Part shown: one piece after another, positions 34,989 through 48,401 of the stretch | Position numbering within the stretch: the first letter of the stretch is position 1 | Layout: each line of letters opens with the position of its first letter | NCBI GenBank assembly: GCA_963277665.1 | Contig: OY728160.1 | Location: 44,624,605-44,688,604 of the forward strand | From: Viscum album | Lineage: Eukaryota; Streptophyta; Magnoliopsida; Santalales; Viscaceae | Direction: 5' to 3' | DNA: 64,000 nucleotides | The notes under the pieces: generated by a model | Seen by the model: only the letters and a program-made list of their open reading frames with translations | Database searches by the model: none | What the model was told of the DNA's origin: nothing | Translations under genes and position numbers: made by a program

Positions 34989-37741
34989 TGTAATAATATT
35001 TTTTATATGGCATGGATCATTTAAATTTTATTGAAATTTTTATCATGGACCTATTATAGAACTTAATGAGGTAATAGATGCTTTGGGGGTGTAAGTGGAT
35101 GATTCATATTTCAAAAGGCTGATAATAAAAGAAAAAATTTGGACAGATTGTTAGATGAAACCATTCCTCCTATCATTAATGGGTTATTAAAAATGTGTGA
35201 ATCTTCTTAGAGGGAAAGAGGGGTGCACAGTGTTACATAATAGTATGCCAAGGTCCGTAACAGAGTGTGGTTTTCCTGTAATGTATAGAATTTCAAAATA
35301 GTAATGTTGGCTCATAATTTATAAAATTCAGAGAATAAAAAATTTGGGTTCCCTCTTGAGGTTGTGAGGTGTGGAATTTTGGCATACAATTTGTCCAACT
35401 ATGTAGACAACCCTTATCACCTAGTATTTTAGGGAAAATTACTATTTCTCCTATAAACCATATAAACTCCTCACCACACTATAATATTTTATATTTGTTG
35501 ATATGATGTGATATCCAACCTGATTTTGGAGGTCCCACCTTAGAAAAATTTATGTTCTTGGATTTCATTTCCATCTAAACTCTGATTTTATATCCCATCA
35601 TCATGTTATATTTCTCTCAGTAAGTGCTTCAGTCCTTACATTGTATTCATCATTTCACTATATGTCAACCATGGAATATTGATGCGGTCTCATCAGACAT
35701 ATTTTATGGGTGTTAATACATTCATCAATTTTCTTCATATAAATGAAATCCAAAAGATTTGATACTCTATACAGATAGTTTTATATTAATAAGGAAGGTG
35801 GTGTATGATTTTTTCATAAATGTTAGGTCATTTAAAATTTTCTGTTATTTGGTTAAATTCTGGTTCGACTTGGAATTTATTATTAAAATTCATATTACAT
35901 AATTATAATCATTGTTATATTATTTTAGTTCCCATTTTTTAAATTTTAATTTTGTTATTGGTGGTTGGAATCTCAAGTTTATTCACCCCTTTTTTTGCGT
36001 ACTCCCTTTTATTAATGTAGTGATTTTTTATAAATATCTACACCAATATTTTTGTGAGCCTTATATTTTCCATTATATGGTATGTGTATCAATTATTGAA
36101 TTAATATTTGAATTAATGATTTTTATTTATTTATATATATATAACATTTCCTATTTAAATTATAAATTTAATCGTAATTAGTTGCATGCCATTAAATCAT
36201 TTAATCATTATAAATGAAATGAAATGGTATGATCCAAATAAATGACTATAATTGAATTTTTATTATGGTTGAATATTATTAGAATTCATTTTAATGTATA
36301 ATGAAAGGTAAAGGAATAAAACTAATTAATTATTTAGTAATTTAAATGAAAAAATTTTCATGTATTTTTTAACCTTTTCATGTTGTTAATAGGGAACAGA
36401 ATAAACTGTAGGAATTAATTAAAAGGAATGATTATAAATTTTCTATAATGAAAATTAATAATTTTATATCATTCCTATTTTATTTTTTTCATTTTATGTA
36501 AATAGGAGTGTTTATATTTGATATAGTCATTGATACTTATGTAAATTCCTTGATCAGTCATAATGCACCATTTTGATTCCAGGAGTAGGTTCCTATGAAT
36601 GATACCCTTACGTGAAAAGATCATTATCAATAAGAATATTCATATCCTGATTCAATAGGATACCTTCATTGAATTTATATATTTTAGGGGTCATGAGATA
36701 CACTCTTTGAATCAATACTGATGTCTTTCGATGTCTACTGTCATGGATTCACTCTATTTAGCTGAGTCATGCATACCCTATGTTTACATTAGATGATATC
36801 CTCAGACTCGATTAGAATCATTTGTAGTGGAATGAAATAGTATTTTTATCCTTTAATTACACACATCACCTTATTTATAATATTCATTACATATTTTTAT
36901 AATTTTCTAACACCTATGGTCAAGGATTCTACAGTTTCACCTTCGATACTCCTTTAAAATTATTAAGAACTATTACAGTTCAACTAGAATATTTTGATGA
37001 TTTATCTATATAAACTAGTCTTCAATGAAATAATTAAATGATCTCATTTTTATCAATGTTATATACTAATTATAAATAATTAATGAGTTATTATTCCGGT
37101 AAGGCTTTGCATTAATATATATACATTCACAATATCAATTTAAATTTACAGATATGATTTTTTCATATTTAGTTGGTGGTTGCCTACTGAGATTTATATC
37201 ACAAACAATCATTGCAATTTGTTCATTCCTGGGAAGATTAAATGATCATGATTCGGGAAAAAGGGTATCATCCCACCTTGGAAACATGACATTCTTTTTT
37301 ATTTTGGATGGAACATGGTAGCAGATGACTGAGCCAGAGCTCAAGATGCATGGATAGTTTTTGTTTATTTATTATTTTGTAAAGAAATTATTGTATTTTC
37401 ATCTTGTGACCATGTATACATATCTCATGTTTTTTGAGGCACATCATTATATCAATGTATTTTGGTGTTGATTATATTAATATTTCAGTTTTTTTTATTA
37501 TAGTAGGATTCTTATGAAAACATTTTTGCCAAATTTATTTTACTATTTCTGCAATTATTTATCCATATGTTATTATATTTCTAATTTTCTCCTTTCTTGA
37601 ATGAGGTAATAGTATCCCCATGAACATACCATATTCAATTAATGCTAGTTGGCATCCTCTAGCAGATGAGGAAGAGTTCTTGTGTCCATGTCACCATCCT
37701 TGTCTGGGACACCATTGAGTGGAATGTGGATCGATAAATCA
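34989..37741 (+). mobile_element. G2 5' LTR
   Basis: It starts TGTAATAATATT and ends ..AAATCA just before the PBS. It matches the 3' LTR at several points: 'gggttccctcttg.ggtt' (35347 and 43807), 'tata.a.cata.aaactcctc'-type sequence (35452 and 43910), and 'ccccat.aacataccat' (37616 and 46079). The open frames 35912-36181 and 37925-38128 are not conserved between the LTRs and are not genes. Confidence 0.85.
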
Positions 37742-37746
37742 GAATT

Positions 37747-37758
37747 TGGTATCCGAGA
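37747..37758 (+). other. G2 primer-binding site (tRNA-Met)
   Basis: TGGTATCCGAGA matches TGGTATCAGAG with one change and one shift, five bases after the LTR end at 37741. It sets the start of the interior. Confidence 0.78.
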
Positions 37759-37759
37759 G

Positions 37760-40440
37760 TTACTTCTATTAATTTGAATTAAAATCTGGGATAAACATAT
37801 AGGGTATTTGGAAATTGGTGTAAATTAGTTATATAACATCATAAGGTGTAATTAACCCATGTTTGGGGCATATAAAAAGATTCCTAGGAAAGTAAATTAT
37901 TGTTCTATATTTTTCTTATTATAGTTGATATATATTCATTTTAGGGTGATTCAAATTAATTCTAGTATTGGATATGATTTATGTATTTTTCACCTTTTCC
38001 TAGGAGGACACAATGCATTATTACATTCATCATTATTGTCAGATATAATTATCATTCTATTCATATATCATGTCTTTTGGTGTTTCCAAAGGCTTCAATT
38101 TATTGTTTATCTAAGTAGTGTTGAGTAAGACACAATTATTATAGATTCTAATACTGATAACATCTTCTACGTGGTAATATAATTGGTTAATTAAAATTTA
38201 AAAATCATTCAAGATAAAAAAAATTTATATGGTTCAATAGGGGAATAATAAATTAATTCTTCTACCCATATCTATTATGTATTCCTATTTATATGATGTG
38301 GGATTTTTCAATGATTGAGTGACTACTAGATTTTATTTATTATGTGTATGGTTTCTTGTGAATATTAATGTGTAATAAATAGATTCGATCCACCTTATTT
38401 ACACATATTACATTTAGGGATAGAAAGTAATGGGGGTTGAATAAAATTACCTGGTTTTCACTTTCAGTTATAATGATCCTTTTTTAATTTGAATTGAATA
38501 TATATATATAGTCGAGCCTTGATATAGGTATACAAGAAATTAACACCTCCTAATGAATTTAATGTATTGTAAAATTATTTGGTTTTAAATAAATACAGAT
38601 GAAAAGTGGAATGGACCTTTCACCTATCGAAATATGAATCAGTTAAATTTTAATACATGACAATACAAAATATTTTTATGCATGTAGTCGGGGTACAAAC
38701 TAGGTTTCTGAGATATTGTTCCCATGATATTCATTTCTTAGTTCTTCTATATACTCATAAACAATTTTATATGGAATTTTCCTTGAATTTCTAGTTCTCT
38801 TTCACAAATATGTTTTCTAGTCATGTGGTAGAGGGGTGGTGATGAACACACTTCATAGGTGGTGGGACATGATACAGTATGGATACCTAATGTACTGACA
38901 CAATAGTCATCACCATCCATCCCAATACTATGAACCAAAACATTGTTTTGAATGTATTTTATATATCAGACGTTGTCTATGAAAAGATCTCTATGACCTT
39001 CACCTACTATGGCTAATTTGACTTATCACTTCTAATAGAAGAAACCTCAAATAATTTCTAGGTATGGTGGTTCACAAGATACTGAGTCTTGGCTGGAGTC
39101 CACTCATTCAATCTATGATAATATAGATATTCCTATATATGTAAGTTCGTTCATTCTAACTACATAATTCATTATTCTTCCAGTAAATAGTAGAATATTG
39201 TTATTCCATCTCGTTATAGACAAGGCATGGTCTGGGTGGAATTCTAGGATACCTTATTTGAATATATTTTCCCATATATGTTGAGAGATGACTGAGCTAG
39301 AGAGTTCTTTCACATAGAGTAGGGTTAAATGTCTTCCATATACTATTAAGCGTATTTTTATAAAATGAAATTATTTTCACCACTTATAGTTGTTTCTAAG
39401 ATATTGTGAGAGAGACATTTTGAGGATGTGATTATGAATACCATATAATCATGGGTGAAATTCATACACCTAACTAAATTTTAATAGATTTTAGATCATA
39501 CTATTTTCACATATCATAATCTATGATATGTCGATAGTATCAAGAACATATTTTCACTACAGAGTCAATGAAGTACATATTCTTGTAGTAGGAAGTGTAG
39601 CATTAAGGTTTCTCATCAGAGTTGTTGGGCCAAGTTATCTGCACTGATAGCTCCGTTATATGCCATTAGTGTTGATGGAAATGTAATATATATCCTCAGT
39701 TTGATATAGACCCTATTGACTGTCATGATTTCTGTAATGTGGTTCATCTTAAAATTTGTTGTCTAACCTTTAAAAATGTTTGTAGTGGAGTAGTATATAC
39801 TCTAGCTTCTCCTATAGGAGTAGTATTAGGGACACTTCATTAGGATAATAGTTAGAGTAGAACTGTACAAAAATATTGAGGATGATATTATTTCCACAAA
39901 TCCATGAATTCTAATTTATAATGCTAGTATAATTTACCATCTCAGGGTTGTCCATTTGAAGAATAAATCTATGGAGAAGTCCAATTACAGTATTTAGATC
40001 ATATAAAAGAGGATAAAATTATAGGACTATCAATAGAGTGAGTTACTATTCTTGTAGCTTCTACTATGGTATCATGTTTGTTCTATAGAGTTGATTCCCA
40101 CTCCATTATCCCTTTATCGACCATGGAATGTATGGGGTTGTATGTTAATCACTAGTGTGGGGTGATGGAACCAGATTCACCATTAGATGAATGGATAGAG
40201 GGAATACACCATTTCATGTATTTTCACCTTTATAATGGAAGTCACCCCTTCAATTGAGACCTCATCAAAATATATATGGGGGTCTAGATCACATTACCAG
40301 AATAGATTTTTCAGTTTCATATCATGCCTATTTGTTCTGAAATTAGAGAATGGTTTCATTTACATAAGCATGGGAGGAAGTTATCTTCAAAATGGTGAGT
40401 GTTATGTCTATGATAGTTGAGAATAGCCAATATATCATGG
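37760..40440 (+). pseudogene. G2 gag and protease region (decayed)
   Basis: The best gag signal is at about 39225-39330, where the translation reads IYFPIYVER after a Gly/Leu-rich stretch, like the retrotransposon gag motif 'F...YFP..VRE'. A Cys/His-rich stretch CSRKCSIKVSHQSCWA at about 39585-39635 may be the decayed zinc knuckle. I did not find a convincing protease DTG/DSG. The minus-strand open frame 38747-38938 is a shadow. Confidence 0.5.
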
Positions 40441-40450
40441 GATCAGTGGG

Positions 40451-41250
40451 GTGACCAGCTATATTAGTAGTATTTTCATGGAAGAGCTTGGAACATGTCT
40501 GAAAAAATTTACTCCCATGGTAGATTGTTTTAGGGATTTTCCAAAAAAAATTTATATCTTATATCATGGAAGAGATTTATATTTTGGGATCAATGTAATT
40601 ATAGTAACATCAAAATTATATATTCATCCAAAGAGGATGGCACATACTGATCTATAAGATCTTAAGAGATATTTAGAGGAAAAAAATTCAAATTGTTTTA
40701 TCCAGACTAGTACGTATTCTTGGGGCTCACCCTTTCTTTTTTCCAAAAAGGTTCATGGGTCCCTTAGGATATGTGTGGATTAATAATGTCTAAACTAAAT
40801 TATATTAATGAAATTATATACCTCTACAAATATATAACATCTATTCAACCAGATCCAACATCTATGGTATTTTATAATATCGACATGATATTGGGCTATC
40901 TTTAGTTGTGAGTGACACCTTCTGATATACCATGTTTTTATTTCTGAAGTTGGAATGGCTTATATTAGTATCTTATTATCTAATTTTTTTCCCAACATGA
41001 ATTCCATTATCATTGATTTAATAAATAATTATTTTCACCCCTTTTTTTCTTCCTCTTCATTGATTTTTTTGGATGACATCAATGTGTATTATTATAACCT
41101 AGGTGACTATGTTAAAATGATTAAGATAATTTTGAATACACTGAGATAGCATAAACTATATTATAAGATTCACAACTGTCTCTTATCAATAAAAGAAAAT
41201 AAATTATTGGGTAATTTTATCATACAATTTGGTATACCACATGACCTAGG
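40451..41250 (+). pseudogene. G2 reverse transcriptase (broken)
   Basis: The open frame 40451-40657 ends with DLYFGINVIIVTSKLYIHP then KRMAHTDL. This matches the RT entry 'EVEFGID..PGT.PIS..PYRMAP.EL'. It continues as FIQTSTYSWGSPFLFSKK and GSLRICVD, the fingers and first palm strands. The open frame 40955-41149 has NNYFHPFF, then LIFLDDINVYYYNLGDYVK and IILNTLR. It keeps the catalytic double Asp of the 'FIDDILVYS' loop. Stops and one frameshift near 40790-40950 separate the two halves. Confidence 0.9.
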
Positions 41251-41449
41251 GAAGTTGCTTTTATGGTTCCCTTCAAGAATCCCATGAACATGTTTAATAT
41301 ATAGTGTTTCATAAGGCTAGATAGATATTATAGTCATTTAATATTGGTCTAATAAAACATTTTTCTCCTATGAATATTTATATAAATAATGGTGTGATGT
41401 TACAAGAGTGTGAATAATTTCAGAATGTTGTTCAGGATCTAAAAGTAAC

Positions 41450-41860
41450 ACTTTCTTTGACACCAAAGTTGATTCTGTGTGATCTTGATATAGGCTATAT
41501 AGTGTTATTTGAGGCATAAGAAATCAGGTATGGTTCATTACTGATGTAGGAGGATAGTGTCTTTTTGTAAGGGTCCCCCCATTTGATATCTATTAAGAAC
41601 AATTACATGACATATGACCTTGATCCAAAAATAATTTTCCATGCCTTTCACTACTGGGGACACTAACTGATGCGTGAGAACTTTGTGGTGGACACATAAA
41701 ACTATAGACCAAAATATGTTTTATCACTACATGAATATAATCTCATATAGTGAATATGTTTCGAATACCTTATCACATTTAACATTGATCATACCGATAC
41801 ACCTGGAAAGGGAAATTTTGTAGCTTATGGTATATGGTGTAAATCATAGGAAAAGGTCAT
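41450..41860 (+). pseudogene. G2 RNase H (broken)
   Basis: The translation shows LILCDLDIGYIVLFEA, the 'VYCDAS..GLG.VL.Q' opening with its first Asp kept, then NNYMTYDLDPKIIFHAFHYW for 'KNYPTHDLEL.A.V.AL..W'. Near 41795-41840 TPGKGNFVAYGIWCKS matches the closing 'HPGKANVVADALSRKS'. The middle, with the TDHKSL block, is degraded. Confidence 0.85.
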
Positions 41861-41889
41861 AGGGTAATAATACAATGAATGCATGTTGA

Positions 41890-43160
41890 TGTCCCTCGAT
41901 TTTGAGAAACATATGAAGATTAAATAGATTGACAAGAACTATTATATTATAAACATTCAAGTTCCATCCTCACTCATATATAGGGGGATGTGTAAGAAGT
42001 TTTTATATCCTGAAGTATTAGTTCCATGAGATAGTATTTTATGTGAGGACCATCATCCAATTTAGTCTATTGATTGAGATTACATGGTACATATACGTGG
42101 AAATCTATGGTTTCCTAATGAAATGAGATATTATCATATTTTATAATCTCATACTTTTTAGTGGGATGTTAATCGAAGAATATCCTAGATGAGTCATGAA
42201 ATATGAATCTAGTTTTTTCCAAGGATAAAATGTTAGATATAATGATTTATTAATAAGTGTTACACTTTTCATCAAGTGAAGGTGTAGAACCATCAACCAT
42301 ATGGCTTGAAACTACTATTTAGGTCCTATAATAGAAATTTTATGATTGAAAAATAGATTTTCAAATTTTCTTACAGAGGCCTCATGTAGGTAGTGACACA
42401 ATTTTTGTAGTCATTGATCGACTGACTAACGTAGGCCACTTCCTTCTTATCTAGAAGTCATTTTAAATTATTGATCTGGGATGATTGTAGGTCTAGGAGA
42501 TTATATGGAAACATATGGTACCTAATACTATTGTTTTAAATAGGGATTCTTATTTTTCATCGATGTTTTGAAAAGTGTTAAAAAGTATTTTGGGTACATA
42601 TGAGCATATAACAATAATATTTCACCCATAGACCTATGTTAAGTCGGAATGCTTGATATAGATTTCAGAGGACATGATCTCATTATAAGTTCTTTATTTA
42701 AACTATTCACTAGAGATATATATATATCTATTTAAATTATTTACCCTATAATAATAGTTATCAAGAAATGATCTAGAGGGATCTGTATGAGTCATTGATT
42801 GATAAGTCAATCCATTCACTTCTGTACATAATAGAGGTCGGTAGGGCAACACTATTTGGCCCTCATCTCATTAATGATATATAAGAGAAGGTAAAAATTA
42901 TCATGAAGCATATGTATAATACTATATCTGGGATTAAATCATATTTCTGTCACTATTTATGACCTATTTTGTTCAATGTAATGGAATAATTATTCTTGTG
43001 GGTATCACCAAGACCATGACATAGCCAGATACAGAGGCAAGGGAATATATCACCTCATTATATTTGACTATTTGAGATCATGGATAGATTTAGTGTGGTA
43101 GCACATAATTTTTTATAATCTTATAGGTATAATTCAATTAATGATGTATTCCAGGTTTCA
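41890..43160 (+). pseudogene. G2 integrase (broken)
   Basis: MVHIRGNLWFPNEMRYYHIL at about 42085-42145 corresponds to the N-terminal 'L..RGRLWVPN...LR..IL..AH'. GSDTIFVVIDRLTNVGHFL at about 42390-42445 is the catalytic core start, with its first Asp. EVGRATLFGPHLINDI and EKVKIIMKHMY near 42835-42915 match 'EVG...LLGP.L....EKVK.I...L'. GNISPHYI and LFEIMDRFSVVAHNF near 43040-43110 match 'GKLSPRYIGPFEI..RVG.VAY'. The order and spacing are right for a gypsy integrase. Confidence 0.9.
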
Positions 43161-43435
43161 GAGCTTCAACATTATCATGTCGACCCATATCACACTTTTG
43201 ATCCCATTGAGTTTGAGTTATATGGTTCTGATTAATTTATGAAGTATCCTATATGAACCATTGACCAAAGTAGGAATGATCATTGTGGCTGGTATGTCCC
43301 ATTAGTATTGTTTATTTAGAATCATATTCATATAAATTATGTAGAATGGGAGTATGAGGCTGATGTATATTCTTAGTGGTTATACTTTTTCTCAAACATC
43401 AATTTTCTTCCCTTGGAGAAGATCTCCAAGACAGG
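43161..43435 (+). pseudogene. G2 chromodomain (broken)
   Basis: DVFQVSELQHYHVDPYHTFD then PIEFELYGSD matches 'DVFHVS.LRKY..DPSHV.D.E...LDE'. Further on, WYVPLVLFI, a stop, and VEWEYEADVYS stand for 'IP.VKV.W.....EEATWE.E..M...YP'. It ends just before the polypurine tract and the LTR, as in other chromoviruses. Confidence 0.83.
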
Positions 43436-43442
43436 TTTCATT

Positions 43443-43450
43443 AAGGGGGA
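43443..43450 (+). other. G2 polypurine tract
   Basis: AAGGGGGA immediately precedes the 3' LTR, which starts near 43454 as TAGTAAGAACC (probably from TGTAAGAACC). Confidence 0.72.
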
Positions 43451-43453
43451 TAA

Positions 43454-46204
43454 TAGTAAGAACCAATTTTTTTCATTGAGTTACCTATCAATTAAATTTC
43501 AATCAATTTTTTTCATTAACCTATTATGGATTCCTGATGGGGCCATTAATGTTTTCGGGTTGAATGGGGATTGTTAGGAACTCGGAATCCTAGCCCATGG
43601 ATGAAAGAACTAGTCCCCATATTTAGTAGAATCTTTTATTACCATAATATATGGATTCTCATAATCATGGATGGAATTTTGGTGTGAAAAGTAGTTTTCA
43701 TAGTATTTACTAACTATTCACCTAGGGTTGTAAGATAGTACCAGTTGTCTGAACATTTTTGTAGATCCAAATAGAAGGGTTGGCACATTATTTTGCAAGT
43801 AATGTGGGTTCCCTCTTGTGGTTTTGTGTTGTTCACGGTTGATATATGGGTTTTCTAATAATATTTCCACCACATTTGGACTAACTTATCTGTATAAAAT
43901 GACCACTTCATCCATAAATCCTTTAAACACCTTCCCCACTATTATTTTCTCCTTTAGTTGTCATAATGAGATCCCCCTTTTTATGTTGGTTCTCCCAGCT
44001 TGTAATTTCCAAGATTCTTGGACTAATTCACTATCTAGATTCTGATTCAACATATAATAGAAATGTTGGATTCGTATTGGTATATTAATAATTCCATATG
44101 ACCAGTTCATTCTTTTTCTTCCCCTTAATGAATTTATCTTCTTGAAAAATCATTTACCCTATTTTCAGGGTCTCATCATTTCTTCTACTTTATTATAATC
44201 AAGGATAAATTAAAGGCCAAAACTAGTTGAGTAGAGTTATATAGGCCTATTTTAGGTGTCTTATGACTTTTAACCGATATACATCCCTTTTATAAATTTT
44301 CATTGTTGTAGGAACACTGATTTAATTTGGTTTTTCATATTAAAATTTATAGGTTGTAATTATTATCATTATGCTCATATTCCTAGGCACCTTTTATACA
44401 TGATCACCATGAAAATAGATGTTGTAACCTCAAAATCATTCTCCCAATATAATTTTTTTATCTATATAATGTCTATAGTTTCTTTTTTGTGAATATATGT
44501 ACCACTATTTTTGTGTGATATTGACGGACCATGATAAGATAAGTGTTTTAATTAAATAATAACTCTTTAATTTTTTAATGGAATTTATATCTATAAATTT
44601 CTATTGGAAAAGTTATGTTATAAATTTAATTATAATTGGTTTCATTATGATAAATACCTATGTCATGCTATATTAATGGAAATTTAATTAATCAAAAAAA
44701 TTAATGTAAATCAATTGTATATTTTCTTCTTATCCTAATCATGCCATTTAATGTATAGTAAATGGTAATGGAACGAAACCAGCAAATGATTAAGTGGGTT
44801 AAATGATAAATGGTGGAATTTCCATATTTAACATTATCACATTGATGAAAGGTAATATAATAAACAAAATGATATATTTAAATGCATTGACTATTACACA
44901 ACCTAAATTAAAGAATGACATGGTTATAATGTGATAATTGAGAAAAGAAAATTTTATCAGTATATGACATGTCAGACTTGAGCCCACAATGGATTTCTTT
45001 GGGAATTTTGTAATTACTAATAGGAACCCATTACTATTAAAAGATTCAGTTTTCAAGGGAGATAAATACATTTGAACACGAATATTTTCTTATTTTGGAT
45101 TCTGAAAATGATTTCATATATTTAATTAAGAAAATTTATGATATTTGGTTTCCTCAAATACACTCCTTATATCCAGCTTCATATCATCAGAAATGTAGAA
45201 ATATAGACTCAATTTATTAGGAAAAGTCATGCATGTCCTTTTTTATATTGGATGATAGCCTTTGACAGAGTTAATATCATTTAAAATGGAATTTCATAGG
45301 TGTTTCATATTTAATTCCACTCAAAACCTTATTTCTATATTTTATGAGTTACTACTATGAGTTGGTCGACCCCTTAGGTAAAGGATGTCATGGTTTCACT
45401 ATACATCCAAATTTTCTCTTAATATGAAATATTACAGTTATATTGAGACATTTATATGATTTATCATTATAAACTATACATAAATTAATTAATTAAATGA
45501 TTTCTTGTTCATAGACATTACCAGCTGAGAAAAAATCATGCATCTATCATTATTTTTCCAATAATATACATTTATATATGTACCTATAAACAATCAGTTT
45601 ATATTTATATATTGGACTTGTATAGATGATATTGGTTGTACCCTACTGAGATTTATCTCACATTATATACAGGGCATATTTGGTATGATGGAATATTATG
45701 TGATCATAGGTATGAAAAATGGTAAGCATATCACCATAGAAACCCTAATTTCTTTCATTCATAGATTCGAGCGTGGTATAAAATAATTGATCAAGATATT
45801 AGGATGACCAGATAATTTATTTTCATCTTTTTCTTATTTTGTAATCTTTTGTTTTACTGTCTATATACATTCATGTATAAATGTTTTCCTCTTAAGTAGA
45901 GACATTGAATTACATTTTTATATTTTTAACATGATAATATTCATATTTTCAGTTTATTATTATTGAATTATGTTTTTGATTGCATCTACATCCATATTTA
46001 TAATACTAATTTTAATTGTTTTTATCCATTATTTTTTATATACATATTTTTATATAATAAAAAATAAGGTAATAAGCTCCCCATAAACACACCCTTTCTT
46101 TTTTCCACAAGTTAGTAGCCTCTAGAATACATGGAGGAACCCATGAGGAAATGTGGAAAATTTGTTTTAGGGATCCACTTAGTGTAAAATGGTTCATTAT
46201 GTCA
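43454..46204 (+). mobile_element. G2 3' LTR
   Basis: This is the partner of 34989-37741, colinear along its length and ending ..TTATGTCA. After it the sequence again matches the G3 LTR. Open frames at 43818-44045 and on the minus strand at 44799-45071 are chance. Confidence 0.85.
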
Positions 46205-48386
46205 CATAAAATTATTTATTTTAATTATTCATGATAATGGAAATATCATTCGTGTACATGTATAGAATACTATCTCAATGAATAGTGTGTTAAATTTTAT
46301 ATCTTTAAATATTATGAATGTCTCTAAAAATTAAAATAATTAATATTTAAGATAATTATATCATTTTTAAAATTCATGATATTATAGAATCATGATCTAT
46401 TTATGAGGTCCAAAAAATATCAATACATATACGAAAATAATGTTTGTTATATCCTAAAACATGGCATTAATAGGAAATTGTTAATAAATTTCCAATAAAA
46501 TATCGTAATCAAATAAAATATACAATGATATATATAAATGCATATATTTAATGTATTTATAGTAAAATGATTTTTTTATAGAGGAGGTATTAACATGTAT
46601 GATAATTTTCAAGACTTAATGTAAGTTTTTTACTCAATTAATTTATTTGACACAAGTTATAATTTTGGAACCATCCTTTTTTTTGAGTGGTATATACTGC
46701 CCATTTGACATGTTATATATTGAATATATTTCTATTCATAAAAATTAATTTTTTTATTTAAGGTTATTCTTTAATGGTATGAATGAATCAATGTTTCCTA
46801 AGAGATAAGGGTTTTATGATATAATATCATCATTTTTTAGGATTGTTTATATTTATGTTTCTATTGATGAGATATTTTGATCCATATCACATGGAACATA
46901 ATATATTTTTTCTCTAATGATCATGTAATTATATTATATTTTTTCACGTCATTTCCTTCTCATTATACAGTCAATATTTTTAAATAATGATTTTCCTGAA
47001 ATCCATCCTTATTTATCACTTTGGTCGAAATAACATTCTATTCAAGGTCTATATTTTATATAAAAGAACAAATTATTTCTTGTTCCTTGATGGGTTTTAA
47101 AGTCACATTCTCTCATATTTATACATTTAGAAGCTATATAAAATTAGTTTTAATATATTTTTCAGATATAGCCAATTTATATTGAATTTAATTTTTGTAT
47201 TATCGTGTCGACATGAATGAAAATTTTTAGATAGCACGAATATTATTTAATTAAAGATTCAATTATATATTGCAAATTAAATTTTAATGGAAATTATTTC
47301 CACATAATTTTATCAAATTTAACTTTTTTCTAAAATAATTTTTCAAGGAATATAAATTTTCATCAAGAAATGTTCCAAGTTATTTTACAGTCTAAATCAT
47401 TTTCCATCTATAATGATATAGTTTTATTTTCCATTTTATTTAAAAGTTATGTAAACTAATGATACCAATAATATTATTTATTTCAATGGTTTATGATTAT
47501 TAGGAAATGATTTTTTAGAATCCCATTTCCCTTGCATGGGTTTTAACATGTTAATATTGTAACAAACCTTTATTCATTTTCCATGGGTTAGGCATAGGAG
47601 AAATGATTAATGGATTTTGATACACATTTAATATCATGGTTTCTGATATGATAGATTGTTTATGATATTTTGGAACATGTATATATTATTTTCATCATAC
47701 AACATGTTGTATCTATATCAATCTATATTGTATTTGGGTAATGATTAATATTTTATGAGCTCAGAGGGTATATAGGAGGTTATCTCAATCCTGAAAGAGG
47801 GTTCAAAGGATGTTATCTAAAGATTGAAACTATTACAGAGGTGGTTTTCTAAGGCCTAAAATGTTGTTAATGTCTTTGTGGGTTACCATGTTATATAATT
47901 TCATATGATTATACATATGTCAAAAATTTATACATTCTACTGTGGTTATGGTCTCATGGATCATGTTTATTGACTCTATTATGATTCATTCCTCTTGAAA
48001 TGATATGATTTATGTCATGCCATATTGTTGTGATCTATGATATAAAATACATGGGTTTGCTATTTTATTATCATTTTCTCATACCAATATTATAAGTTTC
48101 AATTTATGTATCCCTTTTCCCCTTACATAGAATCTCATCTAACACATTATTATGCTTCTGATTCATGTGATATGGTCTAATGTATTATGTATAAATTTTC
48201 TTAGAGGGGTTGTAGTTATTTATAACATCATAGAGTAAGTAATATCTCATTTATAGACATGTGTGTTTTGTTTCAATGATTCCAAAGTCACTATACCATT
48301 ATAATCCTTAGTCATGTTTCTGTGTAAAGTAATGAATCTTCATTTAAATGGTGTAACAACTCTGTGTGAAAATCCTACTTTAGTAA
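46205..48386 (+). mobile_element. G3 5' LTR, second piece
   Basis: 46205-46850 matches the LTR tail in the tandem units (59650-60290). Shared landmarks include a 'caatacatatacgaaaataatg' type block near 46420, 'gtggtatatactgcccattt' near 46688 against 'gtgtatataatacccacta' near 60136, and 'agggttttatgata' (46808 and 60253). From about 46850 to 48386 it is the remaining part of the LTR, which the tandem units lack. It ends just before the PBS. No gene is seen. Confidence 0.72.
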
Positions 48387-48389
48387 AGT

Positions 48390-48401
48390 TGGTAGCATAG
48401 G
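48390..48401 (+). other. G3 primer-binding site (decayed tRNA-Met)
   Basis: TGGTAGCATAGG resembles TGGTATCAGAGC. Its position, about 900 bp before the recognisable gag core and 1.5 kb before the protease, is right. Confidence 0.6.

Larger units (their letters stand above)
34989..46204 (+). mobile_element. G2: structurally complete Ty3/gypsy chromovirus nested in the G3 LTR
   Basis: Two LTRs of about 2.75 kb (34989-37741 and about 43454-46204) bound a 5.7-kb interior with PBS, gag, protease region, RT, RNase H, integrase, chromodomain and polypurine tract, all on the plus strand. The style (tRNA-Met PBS, C-terminal chromodomain, large LTRs) fits Tekay/Del. Domains are in correct order, but stops and shifts are frequent. 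By eye the LTRs have diverged considerably. Flanks TTCTC and CATAA do not form a clean target-site duplication, so the ends may be off by a few bases. Confidence 0.9.

Noticed and set aside
35912..36181. 89-codon plus-strand open frame rich in Phe, Ile and Tyr
   Set aside because: It lies in the G2 5' LTR, is not conserved in the 3' LTR, and is the hydrophobic composition expected from AT-rich DNA.
44799..45071. 90-codon minus-strand open frame
   Set aside because: It falls in the G2 3' LTR on the opposite strand and has no counterpart in the 5' LTR.
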